DNA of 64,000 nucleotides from Leptobrachium leishanense. Taxonomy: Eukaryota; Chordata; Amphibia; Anura; Megophryidae. Positions within the stretch are counted from its first letter, which is position 1. Each line of letters begins with the position of its first letter. A program made the translations under genes and the position numbers. The notes under the pieces are model-generated. The model was not told the origin of the DNA. It worked only from the letters and a program-made list of their open reading frames with translations, and did not search any database. Positions 1 to 10,637 of the stretch are shown piece by piece. The DNA is taken from positions 272,347,662 to 272,411,661 of the forward strand of contig CM019064.1 in assembly GCA_009667805.1 (NCBI GenBank), read 5' to 3'.

Positions 1-622
1 GTTAAGATATTGACTGTAGTGAATGTGCAGATTGGCTGCAGCACATGTACAGTGGCTGGAGAAGCTATTCTGCTCGTGCTGCATGCTTTGCTTGCGGTTT
101 AAACATAGCACATCCTTATTGTAAAATTACATCTCCTATACTATGTACAGGAGGCATACATTTAGCCTGGATGTAGAAGAAGTAGCTATTCCATAGCTCA
201 TTTTTCTATTCTGGAGTTGGCTTTTCTCAAAGAAATACTGCCTCCCTGTCAGGTTTGGTTTGGGGTGAGGGTATGAGCCCAGGGTGCAGTGACACAATAG
301 GCAGACACCGGAGTAAGGTTAAAATGGGGATTAGTAATGGCAAGCACAGAAATGATAGAAGAATGGCAGAGCAATATATGGTAGGATAGTGAGGTGCAAG
401 GCAGGAAAAGGGCTGACTAGGATAAGGCAGGGAGGAAAAACAGAGGTAGGGTGAACTAAAGACAGGACCCAGAGGAACAAGACACTGAGGGCAACACACC
501 AGGAGACTCACAGATGGCACGAGACAGCAGACAGACAAGGCAGGAAAAGGGGCTGGCTGGGTGCAGGCAGGAACATAGAAAGCAGAAGGCATAGCTGGAG
601 GCTTGGAGATCACAGGGCAGTG
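1..622. other. unassigned sequence, purine-rich from 240
   Basis: No gene is supported here. From about 240 to 600 the + strand is strongly purine-biased (repeated GGCAGG, GGAAAAGG and AGACAGAC-like words). An open frame on the other strand is a by-product of that bias (Pro/Cys/Leu-rich, no domain). A purine-rich stretch just before an LTR could be the untranslated end and polypurine tract of an LTR retrotransposon whose LTR starts at 623, but this is only positional inference. Confidence 0.4.
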
Positions 623-1344
623 TGTTATGTTTCCACACATTCTAGCCCTGCTCCCTGGTGGTGAGAAGGATCTGGGCCAGCTCTTACCATGTTTGGGCTA
701 TCCATTCCTCCTCCTCCGCTCCAAGAATTCCCCATAGCCACTCTGGCCTATGATCACATGCTTTGCCCTGTCCTCTATAAATATTCGGTTACTTCATTTG
801 CTCAGGGCTCTTGTATGGGTCATTGCTCCCTGAGGGTCTGTTGGTAGATGATCTGCTCTGTGATTTCTTGTGTATGAATTTGGCCTAGTTTTGACTATTC
901 TATTGTATTTATTTATCTGCTCTGTGATCTTCCGTGTACGGATTCCTGGCTCGTCTGATATCCCTCTCTGGCTTCTGATCTCTGGCTTCTGTATGATTAC
1001 CCGTTCTGATTACAGACTTTGGCTACTGCTTAGACTACGTTTCTGGATTTGTCCCTTGTGTCCTGTCTCTTGTTCTGTGTGTCACCCAGCACTGAGTTTC
1101 CTTTCCCTTAGATTAGTCGGCCATACTAAAGACTGTATTCAGATCAGGGTTCCCTTTAGTGTGCTGCTGGGTGCCAGTCTATTGTTATTCTCTCCCTTAT
1201 CCCTTGCCCTCGCTGTTGCCATGTTGTCTATAGCCTGTAGTCTAGTTCTGTGTATCATGAAGCAAGCGGCTAGCCTGCCTAAAGGGCTAACTATCCCGTA
1301 TAAAGGGCCCACCAACTCGGCTCACGCTGGGTGCCCCCGTGACA
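623..1344 (+). mobile_element. LTR-like segment 1 (probable solo or 3' LTR)
   Basis: The segment begins TGTTATGTTTCC and ends CCCCCGTGACA, so it has TG...CA ends and LTR-like length (722 bp). A TATA box (CTATAAATA, about 775-783) lies about 155 bp in, as expected for a U3 promoter, followed by a T/C-rich U5-like tract. The flanking 5 bp are CAGTG on the left and CAGGG on the right, a possible decayed target-site duplication. The start and end words resemble those of two other LTR-like segments at 2625 and 3393. A 174-codon open frame inside matches no domain and is treated as fortuitous. Ty3/Gypsy-type origin is likely but not proven, because no pol domain is present. Confidence 0.5.
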
Positions 1345-1446
1345 CAGGGTTGTTCGGAAACAGGCTTCAAGAGAACATACACATCAAGTGCTAGACAATG
1401 CTGAAGAACTACACCTTGGGAGCTCCACCATTATGTAACGCAGAGG

Positions 1447-1908
1447 TCCCCTCTGAACTACTGCAACAACCTCCTGACTCGACTTCCTCTCTCCTGTCTC
1501 TCCACCCTGCAGTCCATCCTAAACACATCAGCCCGGTTTATCCATCTCACCCGTCGCTCTGTCTCTGCCACTCATCTCTGTGAATCCCTACACTGGCTCC
1601 CCAGCCACAGCAGAATCAAATTCAAACTACTCACCCTGACCTACAAAACCATCACTAACTCCGCTCCTCATTACCTGTCCTCACTAATCACCAAATACAC
1701 CCCAGCCCACCACCTAAGATCCAAAAATGACCTGCTCCTGACATCCTCCATTATTACCTCTTCACATGCGAGACTGCAGGACTTTTCACGTGTGCCGCCA
1801 ACCCTATGGAATGTGCTTCCTCACAATATCAGACTGTCCCCAAATCTGGCTTCATTTAAATACTCCTACCACCTCACTCCGCATCAAGACTTCCATCTAA
1901 CCCAATAA
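1447..1908 (+). mobile_element. L2/CR1-type LINE, reverse transcriptase C-terminal fragment
   Basis: A 154-codon frame without internal stops (it has no Met, so ATG-based ORF callers miss it) ends at TAA 1906-1908. It reads like the C-terminal part of L2/CR1-clade non-LTR reverse transcriptases: a DYCN-like NYCNNLL near the start, then LQSILNTSARFI, SLHWLPSHSRIKFKLLTLTYK, APHYLSSLI and, near the end, LWNVLPHNIRLSPNLASFK. These blocks are the usual landmarks of this family after the catalytic core. The catalytic domain itself is absent, so the copy is 5'-truncated and cannot move by itself. The intact frame suggests a fairly young insertion. A related fragment lies on the opposite strand at about 61.3-61.98 kb. 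Confidence 0.85.
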
Positions 1909-2624
1909 CTCACCTCTCCCTCCATTAACATCTCATCACTGCAGTCAGGTTCGGGTCTGCCATGCAGCTGAGACATGCCGCCGAACCTGAACCTGCCGTG
2001 ATGCTGGAGTCTGCCGCTAGGCCAGGACCTACCGCAGCCATGCAGGAAGGTAACTTCATTGTCTGCCGGCTGCCCAAAGACCTCTGGTTCACCATTAAAT
2101 ACTATTTTGCACTATCCTCTTGTACTATACCTGAGACCAGAAGGCCACGAGGGACATCGGACCAGGACGCTGCTCATTCCACAGGTGTTCAGGGTGCCAT
2201 GACAATAATACACTTATACCCTTATAGGCACAAGGTGACTTGGACATCAGAGAGCTGGAGAATGAAATTATGTATTAGCTTCCCCAGAACCCATAGTCCC
2301 ACATCTCCCAGCAGTAACGACAAGTCCAGGTACCCCCAGTTCAGAGTCACTCCTTGCTTGATCTCCCGGTTTTTTGATACTTCATTTTTGCCACTCTCGG
2401 GGCCAGAGAAATCTCACAAAAGGAGTGTCACTGGAGAATGAGATAAGTCACTCACCCAGCCAACACTGGCATCCCCAGCATTTGGTATCTTCTGCTGGGG
2501 AAAAGTGGCAACTGCACCATCTCCCGGTACTTCCATGGCCAGCGTCTCCTCAGAAAAGAGTTGGGGGCCTGAGCCGACTTTCCAGTATCCTGGGGCAACA
2601 CTGGTGGAAACTGTAGTCTCATTC
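1909..2624. other. unassigned, possible LTR-element interior
   Basis: No recognisable protein or repeat terminus. A C/G-balanced stretch at 1940-2200 contains repeated CCTGCCG/TGCCGC words. The open frames here (80-159 codons) overlap each other on both strands and show no domain, so none is called. Confidence 0.35.
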
Positions 2625-3301
2625 TGTCACATCCTCGGCACCTGCGGACCTTCAGGGGGAGTCTGGGCACTCAACGGCATCGCTGGCTGGCTGGTGCCAG
2701 AAGTTCCGGCTGTTCGTGCGTCTAGAGGGGTGGGGCGCGGCATGATGACACGGAGCAGCCGGCCTTAAATGCAGGGCACACAAATCGACTTATCGCCCTG
2801 ATGTGGAGTTAGTTCCCGCATTGCCTGGTGTATTTGCCTTAGTGATTCACTGATTCTTTTGCTCTGTTGCTGGACCGGATTGTATGAGGACCCTGATTGT
2901 TGCTGACTCGGACTGCCTTTCTGCCCAAGCCTGTATGTGTGTTGTGCCTAAAGCAGACTCCGAGCGCTTGCTGCGTTTAAACCACGCAGAACCAGAGTGT
3001 TTAACTATCGCGCATAACCTTGATACAGAGTGTAAGTCTGCCCAGCATAGCGCTGAGTCAGTGTATCCATCAATCTGTCTTGTTGCCGAATCGGAGTGTA
3101 TGAGGACCTTGTTTGTTGCCAAATCTGCCTGTACGAAAACCCTCTCTGTTGCCAACTCGGAACATTTGTATGACCACACTTCTGTTAACCCCTGGTGTAT
3201 GAGCACACTGCCTAAACCTCTTCCTGACTACTTTCCGCTTCTCAGTAAGGTTAACCCTTTTGTGGCTCAGCTACCACTTGATCTCAAATCCAGCTGTGAC
3301 A
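2625..3301 (+). mobile_element. LTR-like segment 2 (LTR-A)
   Basis: It starts TGTCACATCCTCGGCACCTG and ends CAGCTGTGACA, about 677 bp. Its first 200 bp align by eye with the start of LTR-B at 3393: same opening, a shared GGGGCGCGGC/GGCGGGGCCTGG box, TTTAAAGCAGGG-like versus CTTAAATGCAGGG, then CGCCCTGA(T/C)GTGGA and TTCCCGCAT(T/C)GC. The downstream half carries several imperfect repeats of GTTGCC-A-TCGGA-TGTATGAGGACC, a minisatellite-like U5. This and LTR-B are probably diverged copies of one LTR family in tandem. Termini are inferred, with no convincing target-site duplication. Confidence 0.5.
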
Positions 3302-3392
3302 AAGATCCTCTACTGCATTGAGAAAGAGACCAGAAACGTTCTGCCTTGATGCCTAGTCTTCAGCTCGGGGGGTGTGGAGTTCATTAGGACTG

Positions 3393-4381
3393 TGTTACAT
3401 CCTCAGCCCCTGCTGTGCTGCTCAAGGGGTCTGGGCATAGATCAGTGCCAATAGCTGGTCGAGTGCCAGCACCTTGTAATGGCCGAGCGGCGTCTGAGGA
3501 GGCGGGGCCTGGTGTGGTCACGAGGAGCCGCCGGGTTTAAAGCAGGGCGCGAGGAGTTGCCTCGTCGCCCTGACGTGGAATTCATTCCCGCATCGCTTCC
3601 TATTGATTCTCATTGCTGTTTACGTTGCCGACCCATTTACGTCTACGATTCCTGCTCCTGATTTTGACCCGGCTTGTCTTTGACTATTCTCATGTTTCAT
3701 GCTATAGCGGTTGCTAGTGCTGCGTGTTGTTGGTTTAACCCTATGCAAGCTGCTTGGGGTTTTACTCGCCTCTTGGGGAACTTCCCATCTTGTTCTGGTG
3801 TATCATATATAGCCTTATCGGGGTTCTGCTCCAGGCCCAAGGTTCCTGATATACGATCATGCACGCTTGTACAATCCGCAATAACGAAATACCGCTTGTT
3901 TTGTACTTATGTTCATCTTGCTCAATCTGACAAGTGTACCCGGGCTTGTACTATCCTTATGCCGTGATGTGTGTCAAAAGACCCTGGTGATTATAAGGTA
4001 CAACATACCCATGTTGGTTTCATAGAAAACGCTAAGTTGGTCCGGCCATTGACTGCCCTGCAGTCTGTACAATTCGTTAACTGTCATATGAACTATCTTG
4101 GTAAACCCGCTCCAGTCTTGCAGCCCTCTGTATTGTTTTGTGCTCTAAGTTGTCCGTTGGTCTCGAAACCTTTGGAACTTAGTAGCAGTTTGGTTCTCTT
4201 GTCATACTCCTTGGCTTTGGAGTATAGGTCTGAAAATACTGTTTATTTTGTTTCGCTTGAGCAGATAATTCTGTCCGATAAGATCTCAACCTCGCTACTC
4301 CTGTGTGAGCACCGCGGCACCCGTTACAGACTGACAGTCTGCAAGGAGAAGCCTTTTCAAGCTCCCACTCTTTGGTGACCA
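3393..4381 (+). mobile_element. LTR-like segment 3 (LTR-B)
   Basis: It starts TGTTACATCCTCAGCCCCTG and probably ends near CTTTGGTGACCA. It shares the promoter-proximal 200 bp with LTR-A, including a TTTAAA box at about 3536 followed by GCAGGG, GTCGCCCTGACGTGGAATTC and CCCGCATCGC. The longer right half (to 4381) is not clearly shared with LTR-A, so the right border is uncertain. Only about 90 bp separate LTR-A and LTR-B, too little for a retroelement interior. Either they arose by recombination, or one is inserted next to the other. Confidence 0.45.
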
Positions 4382-4977
4382 CATAATCCAAATCGTGCTT
4401 TAGCCATGGCACAAGATCCAAACATTATTCTTCATGAATTGCCCACAGGGTAGAATTCCCCCATTCTAATAACAGGTTGATACCCTCAAGGCTCTCCCAT
4501 AGTATTCCTAGGCTGCCAAAGTCATAGCCTTCTGGTGACCGGTCACTCCTACGGCCTAAATATTCATGCTCCTTATGCTACTCCAGAGCACAGTACTGGT
4601 TGTCCAGCTCAACCTACCTCTGGGCCAGCTGCTCCAACTCAGACACAATTCCTCCTGAAGATGCCTTCCCAACATTGTATCCTCAGCTCCAACTGGACCG
4701 TGGCTTGTTCCCTTGGAGTTGGGAGGTATCTGCTGCCTTATGTTCTTTACCACTGGAGAGCTGCCTTCCAGAGCCCTAAGTGGATCCAGTGCCTCAGCTC
4801 CAAGCATTCCTCCTTAGAAACAGGTCCGTGTAGTGCATCCCACAGTATTTCCCAAAATTCAGATGCCATAGCTGCTGTTCCATCCACGAAGAAGGTCCTA
4901 GTTAAAAGGAAGCAAATCCCACCACTGCCACCAATGGAACAGACCTCCATACCTCAACTTGGTCACAAATGGGTTAA
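4382..4977. other. unassigned, possible retroelement internal remnant
   Basis: Sequence between LTR-B and the Helitron. An open frame from 4535 runs into the Helitron, so it cannot be an authentic gene as it stands. No zinc knuckle, protease or RT motif was seen. Confidence 0.35.
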
Positions 4978-6457
4978 TCTATATATAGATAAAAGGAAAA
5001 GTCCTGACTGACTGTCTCATCATAGCCTAACTCCAACTGTTTAACCTAGGAACATGAAATTTTAAAGCTACATTGTTTTTATGACGTAGGCACCCACTAA
5101 GGAAGGATTTTTGGAAATTCCACTCCTAAGGGGGTGAAAAAGGGGTGTGAATATTATTAACAGGATACCTAGATCTCAAAAACCGAAGATGTTACAGGTG
5201 TGAAAATTGGTATTTAGATTCTTCTTGAAAAATAAAAAACTAATTATATTACCATTTTTCAAAAATCCAGTGGGGGGAGGGGGTGAATGAGGAGGAAGAG
5301 TACTTTTGTCAGTATACATATATTTCAAAACCAAAGATGTTACAGGTGTGAAAATTGGTATTTAGTTTCAGCTTGAAGATTAAAAAACACGTATTTTACC
5401 ATTTTTCAGAAAATCCAGTTAAGGCGAGTAAAAAAGGGGGGGTGAATACTTTATCAGTATACCTATGTTTCAAAAACAAAGATGTTACAGGTTTGATAAT
5501 TAGTATTTACAATCTTCGTGAAAAGTAAAAAAAAATCTGAAAACCCCACTAAGGGGGGTGAAAAAGGGGTATGAATACTTTTATCAGTATTCTTATATTT
5601 CAAAAAACAAAGATGTTACAGGTGTGAAAATTTGTATTTACAATCTTCTTGAAAAATAAAAACCATGTGTTTTACCGTTTTCCAAATATCCAGTTAAGGG
5701 AGGGGGGGGGGTAAAAAAGGGAGGTGAATATTTTAACCAGGATATGTATATCTAAAAAAAAACAAGATGTTACAGTTGTGAAAATTGGTATTTAGATTCT
5801 TCTTGAAAAATAAAAAAAACATGTGTTATACCATTTTCTGAAAACCCAGTTGATATACTGGATCAGCAGATCAGAAGGATGCTGTTACTTCACACAAAAT
5901 GGAATCTCTATGCAGCTCCTCTCACAGCCAGGGCTCACACACTCTCTCACTGCTCCAGCATGTCTGCTTCCCTCTCACAGCCAGGGCTTCCACAATCCCT
6001 CGCTGCTCCAGCGTGGGAGAACCTGTGATATTATTGCAGGTCCTCAACCAACCTAAGCTCTGTAATGGCACCGGCTAGGTGGAGTAGAAGTAACATCACT
6101 GCTCTGCGTGGAGAGAGACTGTGGAGACTCTGGTGATCCATTCACCTGAAAGAAGAACTACTAATGTAGTTTAAAAAGAAGTACTCAAATAGTTCTTTGT
6201 TCTTTTTTCTATGTCTGTCTCATTGTCTGTTTGTATTTACAACACAAAAAAAAATCATGGACGCATATGAATGAAACAACTTTGTTTTGTAGACAATATG
6301 CCCTGACTAATGTCTGCAATAAACATTACTTATTACTTTAAGACATCAACCTGTAAATTATATTTTGTACAGTTTGAACAAAAAACCTCATGTTTCTTTT
6401 TAAAAACAATTTAAACAATTCCCAAAATCCATGAGCGAAGCAGCGGGCAAAAGCTAG
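4978..6457 (+). mobile_element. complete non-autonomous Helitron-like element
   Basis: The element fits the Helitron rule 5'-A|TC...CTRR|T-3'. It is preceded by A (4977), starts TCTATATATAG at 4978, ends CTAG at 6454-6457 and is followed by T (6458). Just before the end is the short GC-rich hairpin region GAGCGAAGCAGCGGGC (about 6433-6448), then AAAAGCTAG, the usual Helitron 3' tip. The 5' region (AAAAGTCCTGACTGACTG...CTCATCA) is of a type I recall from animal Helitrons. At 1480 bp it carries no Rep/helicase frame and must have moved in trans. It contains a five-copy tandem array (5100-5860) and a smaller two-copy repeat (about 5915-6025). No captured host exon was recognised. Confidence 0.8.
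5100..5860 (+). repeat. ~145-bp tandem repeat array inside the Helitron
   Basis: The landmark GATGTTACAG recurs at about 5188, 5336, 5481, 5612 and 5766 (the last variants are imperfect), giving spacings of about 148, 145, 131 and 154 bp. Each unit contains TTTCAAAAAC-AAAGATGTTACAGGTGTGAAAAT, then GTATTTA-ATTCTTCTTGAAAAATAAAAAAC, then TTTTACCATTTTTC, and closes with a purine tract of the form GGGGGGTGAAAAAGGGGTGTGAATA and a TATCAGTATAC-like word. Units differ by small indels and run lengths, so the array is old or error-prone. Confidence 0.85.
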
Positions 6458-7990
6458 TCAGTTATATTAAAGATTTAAGGACAGTTTTTTTTTTACCGTC
6501 TTGTTTATCTACCCTTTATTTCTGGTGAGGGAGTTCCTGTCGATCAGGTTCATGCATTTAGTTTTGGGAGCCAAGTACAGGTCCTATTCCATAGTTGATG
6601 CTAACATGAAGACGCCAAGCATGAAAATCTGCACCTGCAGATTATCCCTTAACGTCTCCATGTTTACATCGTATTCCGGGGAAGGTACTACCTCAGCACC
6701 TCACTGGAGACCGCAACGCTAACCTCCCTGATACCCACAGTAGTGCTTCCACGCCACCCGAGTATCCATAGAACGCCATAGAGTAGTCCATAGAACTCCA
6801 TGGAAGCTTGTGCATCAAAGTCGCGAGATCACACAGTGCCTCAGAGTGATCGTGGAAGGAGACTAGGAACTACTTGTTTCCAGTCTCACTCTGCTCCCGG
6901 CGAGAAGACGCATCGGATCAGTCCACCCTTTTCTCTGCGTGATGAGAGGTGAGCATAGGATTCTTAGGGGGGGAGGTTTGGAGTGTGTTAAATGATTTGC
7001 CCTACGTGTGGTGAATGAAGGAGTCCACGTCCCGTACGATGACTACAAGAGACTTACCTTCAGATAATCATTACTGCAGGAGCAATATGATCATTTATCT
7101 TGCGTGCAGATATTATAGGACATTATTTTGACATCTATTATTAATACATTGATTATACCTTTAGATTACTTTATGGGGTTTTCCCTTTATGTATATAGAA
7201 TTGTTTCAATGGAAATTGCGACATATCATAATGACTATTTTATTTCTTTTTTCACATGGTTGACTGTATTATATCACAAAGAATAATATCATTTATGTTT
7301 GGTTCAAAATCATATACACTAAATACTAGCAGCGTAGACTTTACATTTTTGCTTAATTTTACAAAAACACAAACAAGCACAATCATCATAAATTTTGCCA
7401 ATATTTGGATATGGGTTGCTTGTATATTGATTTTGTGTATGGGTTCCTTCCCCCACACTCTTTATTATTGCCCTTAATTGTCCCCTTTGAACCAGTCCTC
7501 TCCATAGGGGTTCTCTGTCTATGTAAGCAGAGCTGAAAGAGTTGGCTGCTTGTCAAGAGCAGGAGAAGAGACATTTTCCCAGGCTCAACAGTGAGAAGAA
7601 TGCTGCCCCGTCAGTGCTTAGTGTGCGAAAGTGATGGAAAGATAGAAAAAGGAAGGACAGACAAGAAGCTTTCTGACTCCCAAGAGAGAAAGAGGGCAAG
7701 TGAAAGGTTATGTGGCCCAGAAGAAAGCATATGGCTAGAAGCTGCAAAGACAATGTGGCCCTAGCCTTTGTCTGACGCTCTGTGCCCTCGAGTAGACAAA
7801 GGACGTGACGGAATTGCAAAAATAAAGAAGACATGGGAATGTCTATTAGATAATTTAGGAAACAAGTGTGGGAGTTGCCAAGAATGAAGGACTTCTACAG
7901 TCCAATGTATTGCTTACAAATGATATTCATGCTCTCTTCCATAAACCAAGTAAAAAACACACTTCGGGCACTATCAACTGCCCTAAACTA
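6458..7990. other. no feature recognised
   Basis: AT-rich flank with no exon, domain or terminal repeat that I can support. A stretch at about 6700-6990 with words such as CCATGGA, GAGACTAGGA and GAGAAGACGC resembles the stretch at 8140-8260 (TCCATGGAGGCTT, GAGACTGAGGAC), hinting at an older dispersed repeat without clear ends. Confidence 0.5.
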
Positions 7991-8050
7991 AAACAGGGAC
8001 GCTAAGAGGAATAATTTGCGGTTGCAAATCTCCCCTTAGTGTCCCTGTTT
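7991..8050. repeat. 60-bp imperfect hairpin
   Basis: AAACAGGGACGCTAAGA at 7991 is mirrored by the complement of CCTTAGTGTCCCTGTTT ending 8050 (15 of 17 positions), with a 26-bp loop. It looks like the remains of a very short foldback MITE. No target duplication is evident. Confidence 0.55.
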
Positions 8051-8358
8051 GACAAGTAGATTATGAGGCAAGAGCTGAATCCATCAGCCTGCCTCATAAT
8101 GGCCGCTAGTCTCCAGGATGCTTGAGGCAGCGCTAACGAGCCAGTGCAAGCATCCCCTCCTGGAGTTCACTGGACTCCATGGAGGCTTCTGCTGCTGGGT
8201 CACGTGACTTGCAGGAACTCGCCTCTCGCTGAGTGATCGCAGAGGGAGACTGAGGACTTCATCCAAAGCAAAAAGGAGAAACAGCACTTGCCTACCAAAA
8301 GGTCCAAGTCGATGATGCCACACAAACTGGGGTGGCTTAAACCTCCACATGACATACA

Positions 8359-8566
8359 AAAAACAAAGAGGACTGGGCACTCAGGCTAGACCATGAAGGA
8401 GCCTTTTTGCATGGATGCCATCACAACGTTGCAGCTCATGCATGAGCTTTTCTCAAGTAGAAGTCTACTAGAAAATTACTCAGTCCTTGAGTTGATATGT
8501 TGTGATTGCATCAATGCAATAAACCTAGTTTATGGTCTAGCCTGAGTGCCTGGTCCTCTTTGTTTT
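8359..8566. mobile_element. palindromic MITE with ~38-bp terminal inverted repeats
   Basis: The left end AAAACAAAGAGGAC, then GGGCACTCAGGCTAGACCAT, is inverted at the right end (ATGGTCTAGCCTGAGTGCC, then GGTCCTCTTTGTTTT) with about two mismatches. The 130-bp core has no coding potential. Superfamily unknown, because target duplication could not be resolved. Confidence 0.7.
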
Positions 8567-9307
8567 CTCTAAACACATTGAAGGATTTCTTATGGAGGAG
8601 CTCATGTGGCTATATCATGAACTGTTACTACATATTTAAGCACTGGGTACATACCCATTGCCTGTTTAAGACGTCGTAGAGTGGACGGTTTCTATTTGAC
8701 ATATGACAACGAGATACAACATATCACTTTACATACATAGTTGAAAGGAACCACTCTTGGACATGCATAGCCACTTAACTGGTGTACAAACACAATACCT
8801 AGCATTCCACATACTCCTACATTATTAACCTATACTTGGGCATGATGAACATGCATCAGCTGATTAAACGCACCCTCCAATGCTCGCAAATCTACTTAGA
8901 CACAAACTACATAACCATACACTCTCTCAATTAGTAAATACTAAATATCTGATTAAGAACAATAAACTGACTGTAATGGAAGCTCCCTCTGCCTTTTGAT
9001 AGACTCCTAGGTCACATTGAGTAATGAAAGGCCCGGTCGGTCACTCACTACTTTGCCCATTCTTAGAAGAGAGACACTGCCAGCCTTTTACAAGGCACTA
9101 AGGGCCTGTCACAGTAACTGTTGGGTTAACGCAGCAGCTTCTGACCCAGAGGGGATGGCTCCTATTCCAAGCGAGCCGGCATTTGGCAGTTGAAAAGGAA
9201 AAATGCTGTTTGAACCACACACCTTTTGCGAGTCCCTATTATTGAATTCAGGGTTCACGAATGATCCTGTATGTATAATTTCTCAGTATCCTCTGAATAA
9301 TCTTTAA
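8567..9307. other. no feature recognised
   Basis: Unique-looking AT-rich sequence without exon or repeat signal, running up to the MITE cluster that begins at 9308. Confidence 0.5.
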
Positions 9308-9741
9308 AGGGTCTATTCACAAAGCGGCAAAATTGCGTGCAATGCTTTGACTTTCGCCGTACTTCACGGCACTTCGGCGATTCCATTTCGCCAAAAATAC
9401 GGTGATTTCACTATTTAGCGAATTGTCACAGTTTTTTTGCCGAAATTGAAGTCGCCAAAGCAGTTATCAGACGTTGTCGAAAACCACCGAGCTGCTCCGA
9501 ATTGGCATTGTTGAATTCAGTTCCACCGAACTGAAAAAAATGAAAAAATAAAATAAAAGGGCTTTTTGCTTCTATGGGACAATTTCGCTGTGAACTGCAT
9601 TGTAGTTTGCTGTCATTTTGCCTGTATTTGGCGAATTAACAGCTTAGTAAATAGACAAACTGCCCCGAAATTGCACCAAACGGTGAATTTCTCCATTTGG
9701 TGCAATTTGGTAGCAAGTACGGTGCTTAATAAATGACCCCT
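9308..9741 (+). mobile_element. MITE family A, copy 1
   Basis: Terminal inverted repeats AGGGTCTATTCACAAAGC at the left and, reversed, GCTTAATAAATGACCCCT at the right. The core is non-coding and CpG-containing (TTCGCCG, CACGGCACTTCGGCG). Family A recurs at 18336-18500 (3' half only) and 60636-about 61045 (inverted). Shared internal landmarks are CCTGTATTTGGCGAATTAACAG, recognisable in all three with substitutions. Confidence 0.7.
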
Positions 9742-9743
9742 AA

Positions 9744-10034
9744 GGCTGGGGTCAGACAAGCGCACCATCGTAGCTCTTCAAAGGAGTCAATAGAGAACAG
9801 CACACGAAGCACGTGCTCACTTGTTCCACCGCGGACAACGCATGTTGCAACGGACGCCAAAATAGCGTCGATGTGAAAAAGCTACACGGACGTAGAGAAA
9901 CCCCTGCATACAGCTTTTTCTTTTCTTTTTCTCAACATCAGTCAAAACTAACTGATACATTGTAACCACAATCTCATCCGTTATAAACTGCGTCCGTTAA
10001 TGCGCGCAATCAGTGCGCTCCTCTGACCCCAGCC
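9744..10034 (+). mobile_element. TWA-flanked MITE family C, copy 1
   Basis: Left end GGCTGGGGTCAGACAAGCGC and inverted right end GCGCTCCTCTGACCCCAGCC, flanked by TAA and TTA. PIF/Harbinger elements duplicate TWA, so this is a probable Harbinger-type MITE (superfamily by inference from target and palindromic ends). The core shares long words with copy 3 at 14223 (TCAAAGGAGTCAATAGAG, GTAGAGAAACCCCTG, TGTAACCACAATCTCATCC). Confidence 0.75.
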
Positions 10035-10040
10035 TTAGCA

Positions 10041-10637
10041 GAGCCGCGTTCAATACCTCAGCCGCTGCAAGTGCTAAGTTAGCAACTTGACATTGAACGC
10101 CTTTCAACCGCTCAGCGCTCAGCAGTGCTAACCTAGCACTTGCAGCGACCCGAGGAGATGCTTCGTGTTGCTGAATGTGACGTATTAAAGATGGTCGCCG
10201 CCATGAAGCAAGTAACAATGCCGTACAGCAAGATGGCCGCCGCCACGAAGCAAGTAATAATTCCGTACAGCAATGTTAATTTTGAGGTTTTTGTTCACCA
10301 AAGCACAAAATATTTATTTATTATTTCCCTCTGCACATAGACATATATTACAGTTCAATTTATATATTGTTTCAGAAGGAAACATAACGTTTATTCATTA
10401 AAAACTATCATTTGTGGTGTGTGCGTACAAAACGGTGATGGCTCCTATTGTGCTGACTGCTTCTCTTAATTATATTTTGTCCGAGTGATCCGAAAAACAA
10501 TCTGAATTTTTCATTAAGAAATCGTCGGCCATTTTGGATTCAAAATTCGCATCCAAAGCGTTCAATGACCCTGCTGCAGCAAACTGAATTGCTGCGCTGC
10601 AGCAATTCAGCAGCTGCTGAGGTATTGAACGGGCCTC
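10041..10637 (+). mobile_element. DNA-transposon MITE family B, copy 1
   Basis: The left end GAGCCGCGTTCAATACCTCA is mirrored by the right end, whose complement reads GAGGCCCGTTCAATACCTCA. Smaller relatives lie at 18057 and 23484. Near the left end are two copies of an AAGATGG(T/C)CGCC word (10188 and 10230) inside a duplicated block of about 42 bp. Near the right end is CGGCCATTTTGG. No transposase frame was seen. Confidence 0.7.

Noticed and set aside
227..640. 137-codon minus-strand frame rich in Pro, Cys and Leu
   Set aside because: It arises from a purine-rich + strand tract before an LTR, with no domain and low complexity.
870..1394. 174-codon plus-strand frame
   Set aside because: Lies inside the LTR-like segment and runs past its end; hydrophobic content is a by-product of T-rich U5 sequence.
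5100..5860. CRISPR-like regularly spaced repeats
   Set aside because: Units are whole 145-bp tandem repeats with no unique spacers and lie within a Helitron in a vertebrate genome.
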